From Sphingosinithalassobacter tenebrarum (lineage in GTDB: Bacteria > Pseudomonadota > Alphaproteobacteria > Sphingomonadales > Sphingomonadaceae): a stretch of DNA of 64,000 nt. Within the stretch, counting starts at the first letter, position 1, and each line of letters begins with the position of its first letter. A program made the translations under genes and the position numbers. Positions 17,050 through 26,698 of this stretch are shown piece after piece. The DNA lies in NCBI RefSeq assembly GCF_011057975.1, contig NZ_CP049109.1, positions 1,395,001 to 1,459,000 on the forward strand, given 5' to 3'. Under the pieces are notes generated by a model. It ran no database searches and was not told where the DNA came from. It saw only the letters and a list, made by a program, of their open reading frames with translations.

Positions 17050-18235
17050 CGGCCTGCTTCGCCTCGATCATGTCGGCGAGCAACCGGATCGCGCCCCTGC
17101 CGCCATCGGCATCGAGCACGATATCGGCCGCATCGAGCGCGGAGCGATGCGCGTCGCGCGGCGCGACGGCGGTGCCGACGAATGTCATGCATTCGACGTC
17201 GTTACGATCGTTGCCCACGAAAATCGCGTTTTTCGGATCGATCCCGCGATCGGCGAACCAGTCACGCGCGAGCGCAAGCTTGTTGTCGATGCCGTGGTGA
17301 TGTTCCAGCCGCAATTTGCGGCACCGCGCGGCGACAACCGAATTCTGTTCCTTGGAGATCACCACCATCGGAATGTCCAGGCCGCGCAGCCGCTCTATCC
17401 CCATCCCGTCACGGCGGGAACAGACGACGCTTTCCTCGCCGGTTTCGCTGACGAAGACGCGATCGTCGGTGAAGACGCCGTCGAAATCCATCATGATCGC
17501 CGAAGGCCGCGCCGGAAGTGCCGCCTCGCGACTGCGGCGCAAGCGGCCGAACCGTTCCTCGGCGACCCGGAAATCCTCCGGCTCGTCGATTTCCAGTCGG
17601 CGTTCGGGTGGCGTCTCATGCAGCACCGTCTTGCCGAAGAACCGGTGTTTCACTTCGCGAAACCGCGCGGTGCGCATTGCATAGACGGCGCCGGTCTCGA
17701 CGAATTCGGGGGTGCGTTGCTGCCGCATCAACCGGAACGACTTGTCGTGGTTGACTGCGATCGCTTCGCCTTCGGCGTCATTCTGCCAAAGGAAATAGTG
17801 GAATGCGGTGACGGCCAGCGCCGTGTCGGCGTCCGCATCGATCAGCTTGCCGATCGTTCCGTCCAGATCCTCGGCGGCAGTAAGCGGCGACGTGCACTGA
17901 ATCATTACTGTGATTTCGGGCGAATAGCCTTCGTTCGATTCAAGTTCGCCCAGAACATGCAGCACCGCGTCTTCCGACTTCGCCATGTCTCCGGCGAGGT
18001 CGGCGGGACGCCAGACGATTTCGGCGCCGGCATCGCGCGCCGCCGCCGCGATTTCGGCATCGTCCGTCGAAACCACAACGCGCGAGATCAGGGAAGACTC
18101 GCGCGCTGCAAGAATCGTGTGCGCGATCAATGGCTTGCCGGCGAGCGGAAGCACGTTTTTGCGCGGCACGCCTTTCGAGCCGCCACGAGCGGGGATTACC
18201 GCGAGTATCTGTCTGTCGGCGTGAATCCCGGCCAT
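17039..18235 (-). CDS. neuA: CMP-nonulosonate synthetase fused to KdsC-like HAD phosphatase
   Basis: 398 residues in two domains. Residues 10-235 form the cytidylyltransferase (AVIPARGGSKGVPRKN, VVVSTDD, IQCTSPLTAAEDLDG, FVETGAVYAM). Residues 246-385 form a HAD phosphatase with all four motifs: DFDGVFTDD (Asp250, Asp252), VVISKE (Ser294), DNKLAL (Lys319) and FVGNDRNDVECM (Asp343). The intact catalytic set suggests an active sugar-phosphatase that dephosphorylates a nonulosonate 9-phosphate before activation. Start ATG 18235 is chosen over GTG 18292, which adds a non-homologous basic leader. It precedes the sialyltransferase-like gene in an operon. Confidence 0.87.
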   Translation of the reverse strand: MAGIHADRQILAVIPARGGSKGVPRKNVLPLAGKPLIAHTILAARESSLISRVVVSTDDAEIAAAARDAGAEIVWRPADLAGDMAKSEDAVLHVLGELESNEGYSPEITVMIQCTSPLTAAEDLDGTIGKLIDADADTALAVTAFHYFLWQNDAEGEAIAVNHDKSFRLMRQQRTPEFVETGAVYAMRTARFREVKHRFFGKTVLHETPPERRLEIDEPEDFRVAEERFGRLRRSREAALPARPSAIMMDFDGVFTDDRVFVSETGEESVVCSRRDGMGIERLRGLDIPMVVISKEQNSVVAARCRKLRLEHHHGIDNKLALARDWFADRGIDPKNAIFVGNDRNDVECMTFVGTAVAPRDAHRSALDAADIVLDADGGRGAIRLLADMIEAKQAGDH

Positions 18236-18311
18236 CGTGCGGCTGCTTAGCCTTGCCGTCCGCCGGTGTCGAGTATTGTCCCGAACCGTCACGAACAGAC
18301 CGGAAAACCAG

Positions 18312-18339
18312 TTGACCTCGGGCGGGGGTAGCTTAGGGT
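18312..18339 (+). promoter_or_regulatory. Possible promoter for the wza/wzc-like genes
   Basis: TTGACC (18312-18317) and TAGGGT (18334-18339) are spaced 16 nt apart, upstream of the export lipoprotein gene. It is a visual match only, with a weak -10 box. Confidence 0.35.
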
Positions 18340-18445
18340 AAATTACTGATGTCAGCGCTTCTACACGCTGCGGCTTCCCTTGCGCGGAACCTGCGGAGCA
18401 TCGTAGGGGCGGCGTCGGTTACTCTTGGCGTTAATTCGGGGGCGG

Positions 18446-19192
18446 GTGGTGATCTTTTCAGCGGACCGGGCGGTTGGCCGCGCAGTCGTTTCTCTTGCGC
18501 TCCTGGCCGCGGCGCTTTCGGGCTGTGCGTCGAGCAATGCCGTCAGTCGGGGTGAAACCACCGCCGCGGTTGCCACCCAGGCGCTGCCGGAGCCGGATTT
18601 GCGCGTCATCAGCGGGCGTGCCCAGGAAGCCTATTATATCGGCACGTCCGACAAGCTCGACATCACGGTTGTCGACCTTCCCGAACTGACCAAGGAAACG
18701 ATGGTCGATCCGTCCGGGGCGATCAATCTGCCCTATGTCGGCCGCGTGATGGTGGCCGGCCACACCCCTGAGGAAGTGCGCGGCGAAATCCGCCAGCGGC
18801 TGGGCAGCTCGGTGATGGTCGATCCCGATGTTACCGTCGCGGTGAGCGAGGCCGTCAGTCAGACGGTGACGATCGAAGGCGCCGTGTCGCGGCCGGGCAT
18901 CTACCCGATCGCCGGTGAATCCTCGCTGTTACGTGCGATGGCGATGGCACGCGGAGCCAATGCCGTGGCGAACGAGCGGCTGGTGGTCGTGTTTCGCACG
19001 ATCGACGGGCAGCGCATGGCCGCGGCTTTCGACCTGCATCGCATCCGCGAGGGTACGATGGAGGATCCCGCCATTTTCGGCCATGACGTGATCGTGGTCG
19101 AACGTTCACGCGGCAAGGTGCTGCTGCGCGACATCATCGGCACGCTGCCGATCGTCGGCGCCTTCACGCGCATCGATCGCATCGTCGACTGA
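18446..19192 (+). CDS. Wza/GumB-type polysaccharide export lipoprotein
   Basis: 248 residues. A lipoprotein signal ends at LLAAALSGC, so it is predicted to be anchored in the outer membrane. Poly_export domain: YYIGTSDKLDITVVDLPEL, DPSGAINLPYVGRVMVAGHTPEE. SLBB domain: VTIEGAVSRPGIYPI. These proteins form the outer-membrane channel for polysaccharide export together with a Wzc-type inner-membrane partner, which follows 40 nt downstream. Start is GTG 18446 or GTG 18449 behind a G-rich ribosome site; a TTG at 18425 is a further option. Confidence 0.9.
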   Translation: MVIFSADRAVGRAVVSLALLAAALSGCASSNAVSRGETTAAVATQALPEPDLRVISGRAQEAYYIGTSDKLDITVVDLPELTKETMVDPSGAINLPYVGRVMVAGHTPEEVRGEIRQRLGSSVMVDPDVTVAVSEAVSQTVTIEGAVSRPGIYPIAGESSLLRAMAMARGANAVANERLVVVFRTIDGQRMAAAFDLHRIREGTMEDPAIFGHDVIVVERSRGKVLLRDIIGTLPIVGAFTRIDRIVD

Positions 19193-19231
19193 CGGCGGGC
19201 GCAACATGTTTTCCTTCTTTCTCCTTCGGAG

Positions 19232-21427
19232 ATGAGTGCGTTGAATACCCAGCAGAAGTTTGGTGCTTCCGATGAGAATCCCCGCGGCGGCGCCATGTCC
19301 GGTGCTGCGCAGGAGCAAGACGCATGGGATGACAGCGGCGCCTCATTGCGCCGTTTCTACAATATCCTCGTCCGCCGCAGGATCCTGATCGTCGCATGCA
19401 CGATCGGCGCGCTGCTGATCGCGCTGGTGATCACGTTGCTGAGCGAGCCGGTCTATGTCGCCCGCACGACGTTCGAAGTGCAGCGCGACGCGCCGCGCAT
19501 CGGCGTCGACGCCACCGAAACGGACACCAGCGGCAGTGACGAGCAGTTCCTCCAGACGCAGTTTGCGCTGCTGAAAAGCCGCTTTCTCGCCGCGGGCGTG
19601 GTGAAACGCCTCAATCTCGACAGCAATGCCGACTTCATGGGCGAAGTCGCGCCGGTGGCGGGCGATGACGCCAAGGCGATTGCGGCGCAGCGCCAGCGGC
19701 GGGTCGAGGCCGCCACCAGCATGGTGCAGCAGGGGATCGAAGTGGAGCCGTACAGCAGCTCTTCGGTCATCCAGCTTTCCTTTTCCAGCCAGGACCCGCG
19801 GCTCGCGGCGACCATCGCCAATGCCGCAGTGGCCGAATTCACCGAGAGCAGCGTCCAGCGGCGTTTCGCTGCATCGAGCTATACGCGCACCTTTGTCGGG
19901 CAACGGTTGAGTGAGCTTAAGGAACGGCTTGAGGAATCGGAGCGCGAACTGATCGAATACGCCAATGAAAACGGCATTCTGTCGGTCACGAATATCGGCG
20001 GCGAGGGCGGGGGCCAGTCTCTCGATTCGGCGGCGATGATTTCGATGAACGAAAAGCTGGCGACGGCGCGCGCGGCGAAGATCCTGGCCGAAGAGCGCTG
20101 GCGGATGGCGCAGTCGGCCGGCGGCCAGGCAATGGCCGAGATCAGCGAGGATCCCCAGTTCATTGCCCTGTCGCAGCGGCTTGAGGCGCTGCAGAGCGAG
20201 TATCAGCAGAAGCGCTCGACCTTCCGGCCCGAATATCCGCCGATGCGCCAGCTCGCATCGCAAATCGCCAGTGTAGAGGAACAGCTGGCGGGGCTTCGCC
20301 GGCAGAAGGTCGCCGAACTGCGCGCGACCTATCAGCTCGCGGTGCGCGACGAACAGGCGCTGACCGAGGAATTCAATCAGATGAAGACCTCGATGTTCGA
20401 CCTCCAGAATCGCGGTGTGCGCTATGCGATCCTGCAGCGCGAGGTCGACACCAATCGTGCCCTCTATGAAGCGCTGCTCCAGCGCTACAAGGAAATCGGC
20501 GTTGCCGGCGGCGCAGGCGCGAACAGCGTGTCGGTGGTCGATCGCGCGCGCGTTCCGGGTTCCCCGTCCAGCCCGATTCTGTGGCTCAATCTGTTCCTGG
20601 CCGCGGTAGCCGGTGTCGCCATCGGCGTGGGTGCGGCCTTCGTGATCGAACTTGCCGACGACACGGTGAAGACGCCCGAGGACGTACAGGAGAAGCTGCA
20701 TCTGCCGCTGCTCGGCGTCACGCCGGCAGTCGAAGGCAATGTCGACGAGGCGCTCGGCGAACGCCGTTCGGGCATTGCCGAAGCCTATCAGTCGATCCAG
20801 ACGGCGATGCAGCTGGCGACGCCCGGCGGCCTACCGCGCAGCCTGCTGCTGACGTCCACCGACATGGGCGAGGGCAAGTCGACGACGGCGGCGGCGCTGG
20901 TTCGCGGCATGGCCGAGCGCGGCAAGCGCGTGCTGCTGGTCGATGCCGATCTGCGGCGCCCGACCCTGCATCGCCGCTTTTCCAAGCCGAACACGCTGGG
21001 TCTCGCCAATGTGCTTGCCGATGGCGCGCCCGCATCCGAAGCGATCATTTCGCTCGAGGACGAAGGCTTCGACATTCTGTGTTCGGGCCCGATCCCGCCC
21101 AACCCGGCACAGCTGCTTTCGGTCCGTCTCGCCGAGTTCCTCGATACGGTGCTGCCGCATTACGACATCGTCGTGCTCGACGGTCCGCCCGTGCTAGGCC
21201 TGTCGGACGCGCCGTTGATGGCCGACGTCGCCCAGGCGACCGCGCTGGTCGTCGAGGCGGGCCGCACGCGTCGCGTCGGCATCCGCAACGCGCTGCGCCG
21301 CCTGTCGGACGCCCGCGGCATGCTGATCGGCATCGTGCTGACCAAATATGACGCCCGCAGCTCGGGCTACGGCTACAAATACGATTCCTATTATTACAGC
21401 TACGGCCAGGGGCACACGCAAGGCTGA
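19232..21427 (+). CDS. Wzc-type polysaccharide co-polymerase and tyrosine autokinase
   Basis: 731 residues. An N-terminal Wzz domain is bracketed by two membrane segments (about residues 50-70 and 450-470), with long coiled-coil-like stretches between. The cytoplasmic BY-kinase has Walker A TSTDMGEGKSTT (about 541-552), Walker A' VLLVDADLRRPTLH and Walker B VVLDGPPVLGLSD. The last about 25 residues are a tyrosine cluster (SSGYGYKYDSYYYSYGQ), the autophosphorylation tail. It controls chain length and export with the adjacent Wza-like lipoprotein. GGAG directly abuts ATG 19232; TTG 19241, 9 nt after GGAG, is a plausible alternative start. Confidence 0.93.
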   Translation: MSALNTQQKFGASDENPRGGAMSGAAQEQDAWDDSGASLRRFYNILVRRRILIVACTIGALLIALVITLLSEPVYVARTTFEVQRDAPRIGVDATETDTSGSDEQFLQTQFALLKSRFLAAGVVKRLNLDSNADFMGEVAPVAGDDAKAIAAQRQRRVEAATSMVQQGIEVEPYSSSSVIQLSFSSQDPRLAATIANAAVAEFTESSVQRRFAASSYTRTFVGQRLSELKERLEESERELIEYANENGILSVTNIGGEGGGQSLDSAAMISMNEKLATARAAKILAEERWRMAQSAGGQAMAEISEDPQFIALSQRLEALQSEYQQKRSTFRPEYPPMRQLASQIASVEEQLAGLRRQKVAELRATYQLAVRDEQALTEEFNQMKTSMFDLQNRGVRYAILQREVDTNRALYEALLQRYKEIGVAGGAGANSVSVVDRARVPGSPSSPILWLNLFLAAVAGVAIGVGAAFVIELADDTVKTPEDVQEKLHLPLLGVTPAVEGNVDEALGERRSGIAEAYQSIQTAMQLATPGGLPRSLLLTSTDMGEGKSTTAAALVRGMAERGKRVLLVDADLRRPTLHRRFSKPNTLGLANVLADGAPASEAIISLEDEGFDILCSGPIPPNPAQLLSVRLAEFLDTVLPHYDIVVLDGPPVLGLSDAPLMADVAQATALVVEAGRTRRVGIRNALRRLSDARGMLIGIVLTKYDARSSGYGYKYDSYYYSYGQGHTQG

Positions 21428-21454
21428 TCCGCGCTGCCCGGCAGGGCAGGGCGA

Positions 21455-22531
21455 TCAGCCGGCGAGCAGTTGCGCGTAGATCCCGTCGATCTGCGCGTTC
21501 ATCCGGTCCGCCGTGAAATCGCGCAGAAACCGCTCGCGCCCGGCTCTGCCCATCCGTGCCAGCGTTTCGCGATCCAGTTCGCGCAGGATTTCGGCAAGTC
21601 GCGCCGGATCGTCAGCGGGGAACAGCCGGCCGGTCACGCCCTCCTCGACCAGTTCGGGCAGGGCATCGACATCGCTGGCGATCACCGCCAGTCCCTGTCG
21701 CATCGCTTCGGCTGCGACCAGCCCGAAACCCTCCCAGCGCGAGGGCACGACCATCGCGTCCGCCTCCGCCAGAAACGCCGCCACGGTCTCGCGGGTAAGC
21801 CAGCCGTGGCGAACGATATTGGGCGACTGTCGATCGCTGCGATCCGGGCCGATCGCGTCGAGCCGGACCGGCGCGTCCGCAATCCGCGCCATCGCCGCGC
21901 ACAGCGTATCAAAACCTTTCTGGTCGTCGTCGCGCCCGACAAACACCAGTCGCACCTCCGGCTCGGTCGCGTCGCGCGGAGCGGTCGGTGCGTGCGGCGG
22001 CTGGTCGGCAATCCCGTTATAGACGAGCGTCAGCCGGTCCCGCGCGATTCCGCGCTTGCATGCGCTTTCCAGTTCGAACCGGGAAATGCAGAGAATGCGA
22101 TCGGCCAGGCCGGCCAGCATCCGCTCGGTCCGGGCATATAGCGCGCGCTTGCGTTGCGAGACGCGCATGTTGAACGCCCAGCCATGCGAGCAATAGACGA
22201 TCGGCGGACGTGGTGCCGGCCACAGGCGGTAGGAAAGCCGGACGAAGGTCCCGGCGAAGGTGCCGTGGAGATGCACGATGTCGGGCCTTTCCCGGCGGAT
22301 CGCGCGGCGCGCGGCCAGCGTGAAGTCCATTAGCGCACGGGGGCTTCGCTGCGCGGTCGGGAAAGTGCGGATCGTTTCGGACGGCAGGATATCGAGATAG
22401 CCGATCTGGTCGGCAGGGGCGAGCACACGCACATTCTCCACCCCGTGCCGTGCAATCTGGTGTGGCAGAACTTCGCAGAGATGCGAAGCCGTGCCGCCCT
22501 TCAGGATCTGGGCTATATGAAGCGTCTTCAC
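21455..22531 (-). CDS. GT4 glycosyltransferase
   Basis: 358 residues from GTG 22531. N-terminal HIAQILKGGTASHL and DIVHLHGTFAGTF; C-terminal LVFVGRDDDQKGFDTL, NIVRHGWLTR and the GT4 donor motif VPSRWEGFGLVAAEAMRQG, then GVTGRLFPADD. This is a canonical retaining GT-B transferase acting on nucleotide-sugar donors at the cytoplasmic side of the membrane. It lies 10 nt after the ligase-like gene on the same strand, so the pair is probably one transcript. Specificity is unknown. Confidence 0.92.
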   Translation of the reverse strand: MKTLHIAQILKGGTASHLCEVLPHQIARHGVENVRVLAPADQIGYLDILPSETIRTFPTAQRSPRALMDFTLAARRAIRRERPDIVHLHGTFAGTFVRLSYRLWPAPRPPIVYCSHGWAFNMRVSQRKRALYARTERMLAGLADRILCISRFELESACKRGIARDRLTLVYNGIADQPPHAPTAPRDATEPEVRLVFVGRDDDQKGFDTLCAAMARIADAPVRLDAIGPDRSDRQSPNIVRHGWLTRETVAAFLAEADAMVVPSRWEGFGLVAAEAMRQGLAVIASDVDALPELVEEGVTGRLFPADDPARLAEILRELDRETLARMGRAGRERFLRDFTADRMNAQIDGIYAQLLAG

Positions 22532-22541
22532 GGTAAGCGGG

Positions 22542-25118
22542 CTATTCGGCGACCGAAGTGATCACGAAGGAATCGAACGCCGCCACCGAGCCTTCGCCAG
22601 GCGTGCGATCCCCCACGATCCGCAACTCCTGCGCCGCACAGCGCGCGGACGCCACCGTCACGTCGAACGCGATCGTTTCCCAGTCGCCCGATTCGGAAAT
22701 GTCCGGCGCGCGGCGCGCGAGGGAACGGCCCGAAGGCAGACAGTCGAGTTCGACCCGGAAATCGGATCCGTTGCGCTCGGGCCGTACGGCATAGGAAAGT
22801 CGGTAGTCGCCGGGCGGTAGCGCCAGCAGCTGACTCAGCAATGTGGTAGGCTCGCCGACATAGCTTTCGAGACGGAGCGTTTCGGACTGCGAGAGCTCCG
22901 ATCGCGGCTGGCGGGTCGCGATGAAGGCCGGATTGTGCACGCTGGCCCAGCCAAAGGGAGCGTAGCGGTCGTTGCTGCCGTTAAAGCGCGCGAAATTGCC
23001 GTCGATCACGCCAATACGCGGGTCTCCCTGCGCCTGGGGATCGATGCGCCGCCACATTGCCACCACCGCATCGACATCGCCCGAGGTCAGCAGCCCTTTG
23101 ACGTAGGCCTGCGGATCGACGCTCTTCGGCAGCACGCCGACTTCGTCGAGCTGTCGCAGGAAATCGACATAGACCAGGCCCTCCTCGATCGATTGCGGGT
23201 GCAGTGTCTCGAGGAAGCGGGCGCTCCATCCCGGCCTTGCGCTCAACCGCTCGAGCAGCGCGGCACGGCCGGCCGGGTCCCGATATATCTGGTGCAGGCC
23301 GAGAAAAATCGCGCTCTGATCGGCGCCAGTGCGCAACAGTGCGTCGCCGGCGCGTGCCGCGACCGCATAATCGCCGGTGGCGATTCCGCGCTCGAAAACG
23401 GTACGTTGCACTACCGGATCGCGCCAGCCGAGACCGGCTGAAAGGAAAATTGCGGCATATCCGGCGCCGGGACGGTCGCGCGCGAGCTCGGTCAGGCCGA
23501 GCACGCGCAGCGCGTCATGATTGAGCGCGTCGTTGCGTATGCCGCGAATGGCGAGATTTCGCGCGTTTTCGAAATTGCCGTCGACTCTTTCGCTTTCCGC
23601 AGCCGCGACTGCCGCTGCCGCATTGCCGGGCCAATAGGCAAGTGCGGCGTTTGCATCGCCGCGTGCCAGTGCGCTGCGCGAAAGCCCCACCTGGCCCGCA
23701 AGGCCCAGTCCGAGCAGGCACAGCGCGCCGACAACCGCCAGGCGGATCGTTTTCGGGCCGGCAGTGGCCGCTCCCTGCGCATTGCTGTCCGGGCGGCGGC
23801 GTTCGCCGGGCGCCGGGAACAGAAAGCCTGCGAACATCGCGACAGTCACGAGAAGCGCCATCGTTCGCAGCGGATAGTCCACCGCCGAATGCAGCACCGG
23901 AACCAGAATTGCGATGATCGCTCCGCGTGCGATGAACGCGCCCGGATCGCCGGCCTTGGCGCGGAGAACGGTCCAGCAGCGGCCGAGAAAGACGACGGCC
24001 AGCACCGCCGCCGACAGGATCCCGATCACGCCGGCTTCGAGGGTGAGCTCGAGAAAGTCGTTGTGCGCGTGATTCACGTAATAGCGCCCGACCAGATCGA
24101 GCGGTTCGATCGCCCGATAGGCATCGGTGAAGGTGCCGAAGCCGGCCCCGAACGGAAAATAGGAGCTCACTGCGTATAGCGACTCGGACCAGATCGCATA
24201 GCGGCTCGACCCGCTGGTCAGTGTGCTGAACCGCGATATCGCGTCGAGCACTACCGGGCTGCGTGCCAGCAGAAGGATGACGACGACGCAGGCGGCGGTC
24301 CCCGCGATAAGCAGCCGCCGCGTGAGATAGCGCTGAAACAACAGGAACATGCCGACGAACAACGCAAAGGCGAACAACGCCATGCCCGACCGCGATGCCG
24401 AGGCGAAAATGCCGGCGGCAAACAGCAGAATCAGCCCGCCATAGATCGTTTTTTCCAATACCGCCCGTCGCGGGGCAATGCGCAGCAGCACCGCTGCCGC
24501 CACCGAAGCGATCACCAGAAAATCGGCCTGGTGATTGCGGTTGCCGAACAGGCCCGAAGGCAGGCCGGGTACGGAGTCGGGAAAAAGATAGAGCGATGCG
24601 CTGCGCGTCGCCAGCTGCGCCATTCCCAGCAGCACGCTGATCACGCCGAGACCCACAAGTATCTGAAGCAGGCGGATGCGCGCCCGGCCGGGCAGCTGGA
24701 TCGCGATCAGGAACATCGCGATCGCCGGGAGCAGGGCAAGCAGGCCGATCCAGCTCGCATTGGGTTGCAGTGTCAGCGGGCGCCACTCGAGGCCGCCGAT
24801 GAAGCGATCGATGGCCACCGCAGGATCGCGACCGGGCAGCGCGCTCCATAGCGCGGGCGGGAGGGGGATGAACTGCAGCAACGGCGGAACCAGGAGAAGC
24901 GCGACCAGCACAGGCACCAGCGGCGAACGCCGGAAAGGGGCGCCATAGGCCAGAGCCAGAAATAGGCCGCCAAGCGCGATAAATTCGACCATCATCGCAC
25001 GCAGCGGCGGGACCGCGCTGCTGGCGCCAAACAGGAACGCCGCGCCCAGGAGTGTCGCGGCGGCGGCAAGACCGACGGACTCCGATACGACGCGAGTGCG
25101 GGACATCAGGCGAGTCAT
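22542..25118 (-). CDS. O-antigen ligase/polymerase-like protein with large C-terminal extension
   Basis: 858 residues. The first about 430 carry around 12 membrane segments with the ligase/polymerase signature region (GLFGNRNHQADFL, YVNHAHNDFLELTLEAG). After the last membrane segment the protein continues for more than 400 residues: an Ala-rich TPR-like helical part (LGLTELARDRPGAGYAAIFL, RAGDALLRTGADQSAIFLGL), then a final about 110-residue beta-rich part (PGDYRLSYAVRPERNGSDF). Wzy_C-type proteins often have TPR tails; the terminal beta-sandwich looks like a carbohydrate-binding module. GGAG lies 8 nt before ATG 25118. The substrate could be the locus polysaccharide or lipid A core. Confidence 0.82.
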   Translation of the reverse strand: MTRLMSRTRVVSESVGLAAAATLLGAAFLFGASSAVPPLRAMMVEFIALGGLFLALAYGAPFRRSPLVPVLVALLLVPPLLQFIPLPPALWSALPGRDPAVAIDRFIGGLEWRPLTLQPNASWIGLLALLPAIAMFLIAIQLPGRARIRLLQILVGLGVISVLLGMAQLATRSASLYLFPDSVPGLPSGLFGNRNHQADFLVIASVAAAVLLRIAPRRAVLEKTIYGGLILLFAAGIFASASRSGMALFAFALFVGMFLLFQRYLTRRLLIAGTAACVVVILLLARSPVVLDAISRFSTLTSGSSRYAIWSESLYAVSSYFPFGAGFGTFTDAYRAIEPLDLVGRYYVNHAHNDFLELTLEAGVIGILSAAVLAVVFLGRCWTVLRAKAGDPGAFIARGAIIAILVPVLHSAVDYPLRTMALLVTVAMFAGFLFPAPGERRRPDSNAQGAATAGPKTIRLAVVGALCLLGLGLAGQVGLSRSALARGDANAALAYWPGNAAAAVAAAESERVDGNFENARNLAIRGIRNDALNHDALRVLGLTELARDRPGAGYAAIFLSAGLGWRDPVVQRTVFERGIATGDYAVAARAGDALLRTGADQSAIFLGLHQIYRDPAGRAALLERLSARPGWSARFLETLHPQSIEEGLVYVDFLRQLDEVGVLPKSVDPQAYVKGLLTSGDVDAVVAMWRRIDPQAQGDPRIGVIDGNFARFNGSNDRYAPFGWASVHNPAFIATRQPRSELSQSETLRLESYVGEPTTLLSQLLALPPGDYRLSYAVRPERNGSDFRVELDCLPSGRSLARRAPDISESGDWETIAFDVTVASARCAAQELRIVGDRTPGEGSVAAFDSFVITSVAE

Positions 25119-25303
25119 GATCAGCGCTCCGAGGGGGAAATCGGGCGGTCGGGTGCGGTAAGCGGAGACGCGAAAACCGAATGCCCGGAAGCGGATCGAG
25201 ATTTTCCCAGGCTCATCTGCACCAGCCCCTCACCTGCCCCGGCCCCATCCAAGCGGGCGGCGGAAATGCCGCGGCGCGACCATGCCCGCTCGGTCAATCA
25301 GGG

Positions 25304-26428
25304 TCAACGCGACTGGCTGTCCGAAATAGGCTCCACGTCTGCGTTTTCAGAAGGATGGGGCACGAACTGGGGCCAGGGTGCCTCGCCGCGCGCGCGGGCG
25401 GCAGCGATATCGGCGATCTCCGCGCGGACGATTGCGATGCGCGCTTCTTCGCTCGGATGCGTCCTGCTGTCGAGAAAGTCCAAGCCGTGGTGACGGTCAT
25501 AGCGCTGGAGATAGGCTATCGCGGCCTCGGGCGGATAGCCTGCCCGGTCGAGGATATGGACTGCGAGCCGATCCGCCTCGATTTCCGTCGCTCGGATCGC
25601 GCCGGTATCGTTTGCCTCGCCATCGGCATGCAGCCGCGCGCGGTGGCTCAGTACATTATGCGCCAACTCGTGCGCGACCAGGGCCGCCAGTTCGGCGGTA
25701 TCGCCGACAAATCCAAACACGCCCGAATTGACCTCGACATAGCTGCCGTTGGCCCTGGCCTCGATCGAATCGTCGCTGCGGATCTGAAACCGGGTAGGGC
25801 AGCCCGGCTCCAGCGCGAACCGGAGTTCACGTGTTTCTTCCGCGCGTCGCACCGTCAGCCGTAAAACGCCGTTGGAGGCGGCCGCATCGATCTGATCGAG
25901 TATCCTCGCTACCCGGGCGTGGCTGTTGTGCGATCCTGGTTCGCGCGGGGCGAGCGGCGCGTCGTCGATTGCCATGATCGCGTCGCCCGGCTGCAGCCCG
26001 GCGGCGGCGGCCGGCGAGCCTTGCGCGACCGCCAGTACAAGCGGTTCTGACCGAAAACCGTAACGGCGCGCGATCATGTCCTGAGATCGTCGCGAATATT
26101 GCGACAGATCATGGATAGTGAACCCCGGGCGGTGGACGCGCTTGCTGCAATATGGCGCCGCCGCCACCGTAAGCCGGTATCCGACGTCCGCCAGCACCGC
26201 GTCTGCGGTTTCCCGGTCCTGAGGAACCGGCTGGGCAGAAGCCCGGCCGGCCTGCGGCAGAAACAGCAGGATGAGCGCGACCGCCACCAGCGATCGGATC
26301 GGCCCCGTCAGCTGGCGGACGGCGGGTAGCCGTAATGATTCTGGTACAGATTCAATGGCTTCGGCGTCTGGCATCGGCATCCTGTCGTGTTGCAGCGCAG
26401 CATGGCAGGGCGCGTGTCGCAGCGACAT
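25304..26428 (-). CDS. M48-family metalloprotease with PDZ domain
   Basis: 374 residues. A membrane segment or signal (LVAVALILLFLPQAGRASAQ) lies near residue 50. A PDZ domain follows (LAVAQGSPAAAAGLQPGDAIMAID). Next comes the M48 zinc site LVAHELAHNVLSH and a downstream Glu (ATEIEADRLAVHILDRAGY). Such proteins act in the periplasm, often on misfolded envelope proteins, and some regulate exopolysaccharide export. The start is uncertain: ATG 26428 has GGGG upstream, and ATGs at 26380 and 26374 give a shorter leader. Placement beside the polymerase/ligase genes is notable but could be incidental. Confidence 0.87.
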   Translation of the reverse strand: MSLRHAPCHAALQHDRMPMPDAEAIESVPESLRLPAVRQLTGPIRSLVAVALILLFLPQAGRASAQPVPQDRETADAVLADVGYRLTVAAAPYCSKRVHRPGFTIHDLSQYSRRSQDMIARRYGFRSEPLVLAVAQGSPAAAAGLQPGDAIMAIDDAPLAPREPGSHNSHARVARILDQIDAAASNGVLRLTVRRAEETRELRFALEPGCPTRFQIRSDDSIEARANGSYVEVNSGVFGFVGDTAELAALVAHELAHNVLSHRARLHADGEANDTGAIRATEIEADRLAVHILDRAGYPPEAAIAYLQRYDRHHGLDFLDSRTHPSEEARIAIVRAEIADIAAARARGEAPWPQFVPHPSENADVEPISDSQSR

Positions 26429-26508
26429 GAACTGCCCCGCATCGTCTGCATGTCGCGAAAGCCGTGGTATTTCCGGCCCGGCGGGGTTTTACTTCACCGT
26501 CGGACGGT

Positions 26509-26537
26509 TTGACAAACTACGGAAAATTGCGATACTT
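26509..26537 (+). promoter_or_regulatory. Probable sigma-70-type promoter of the small secreted protein gene
   Basis: TTGACA (26509-26514) is a perfect -35. It is followed at 16-17 nt by GATACT/ATACTT (26531-26537). Start of transcription would be about 155 nt before ATG 26699, leaving a long AT-rich leader. Confidence 0.55.
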
Positions 26538-26698
26538 AGTCACGATTCGACAGGGTTAAATTGCGTTTTCGTTCCGATATTCCACTTGATTGAGGGAAAT
26601 TTCGGAAACCAATGCGATCGGTGATCGTTGGGGGTTGAGGCAAACTGTTAATTTGTGTAGCGCAATATCGAGGCTACACCGAAAAAAGGGAGTTGAAG

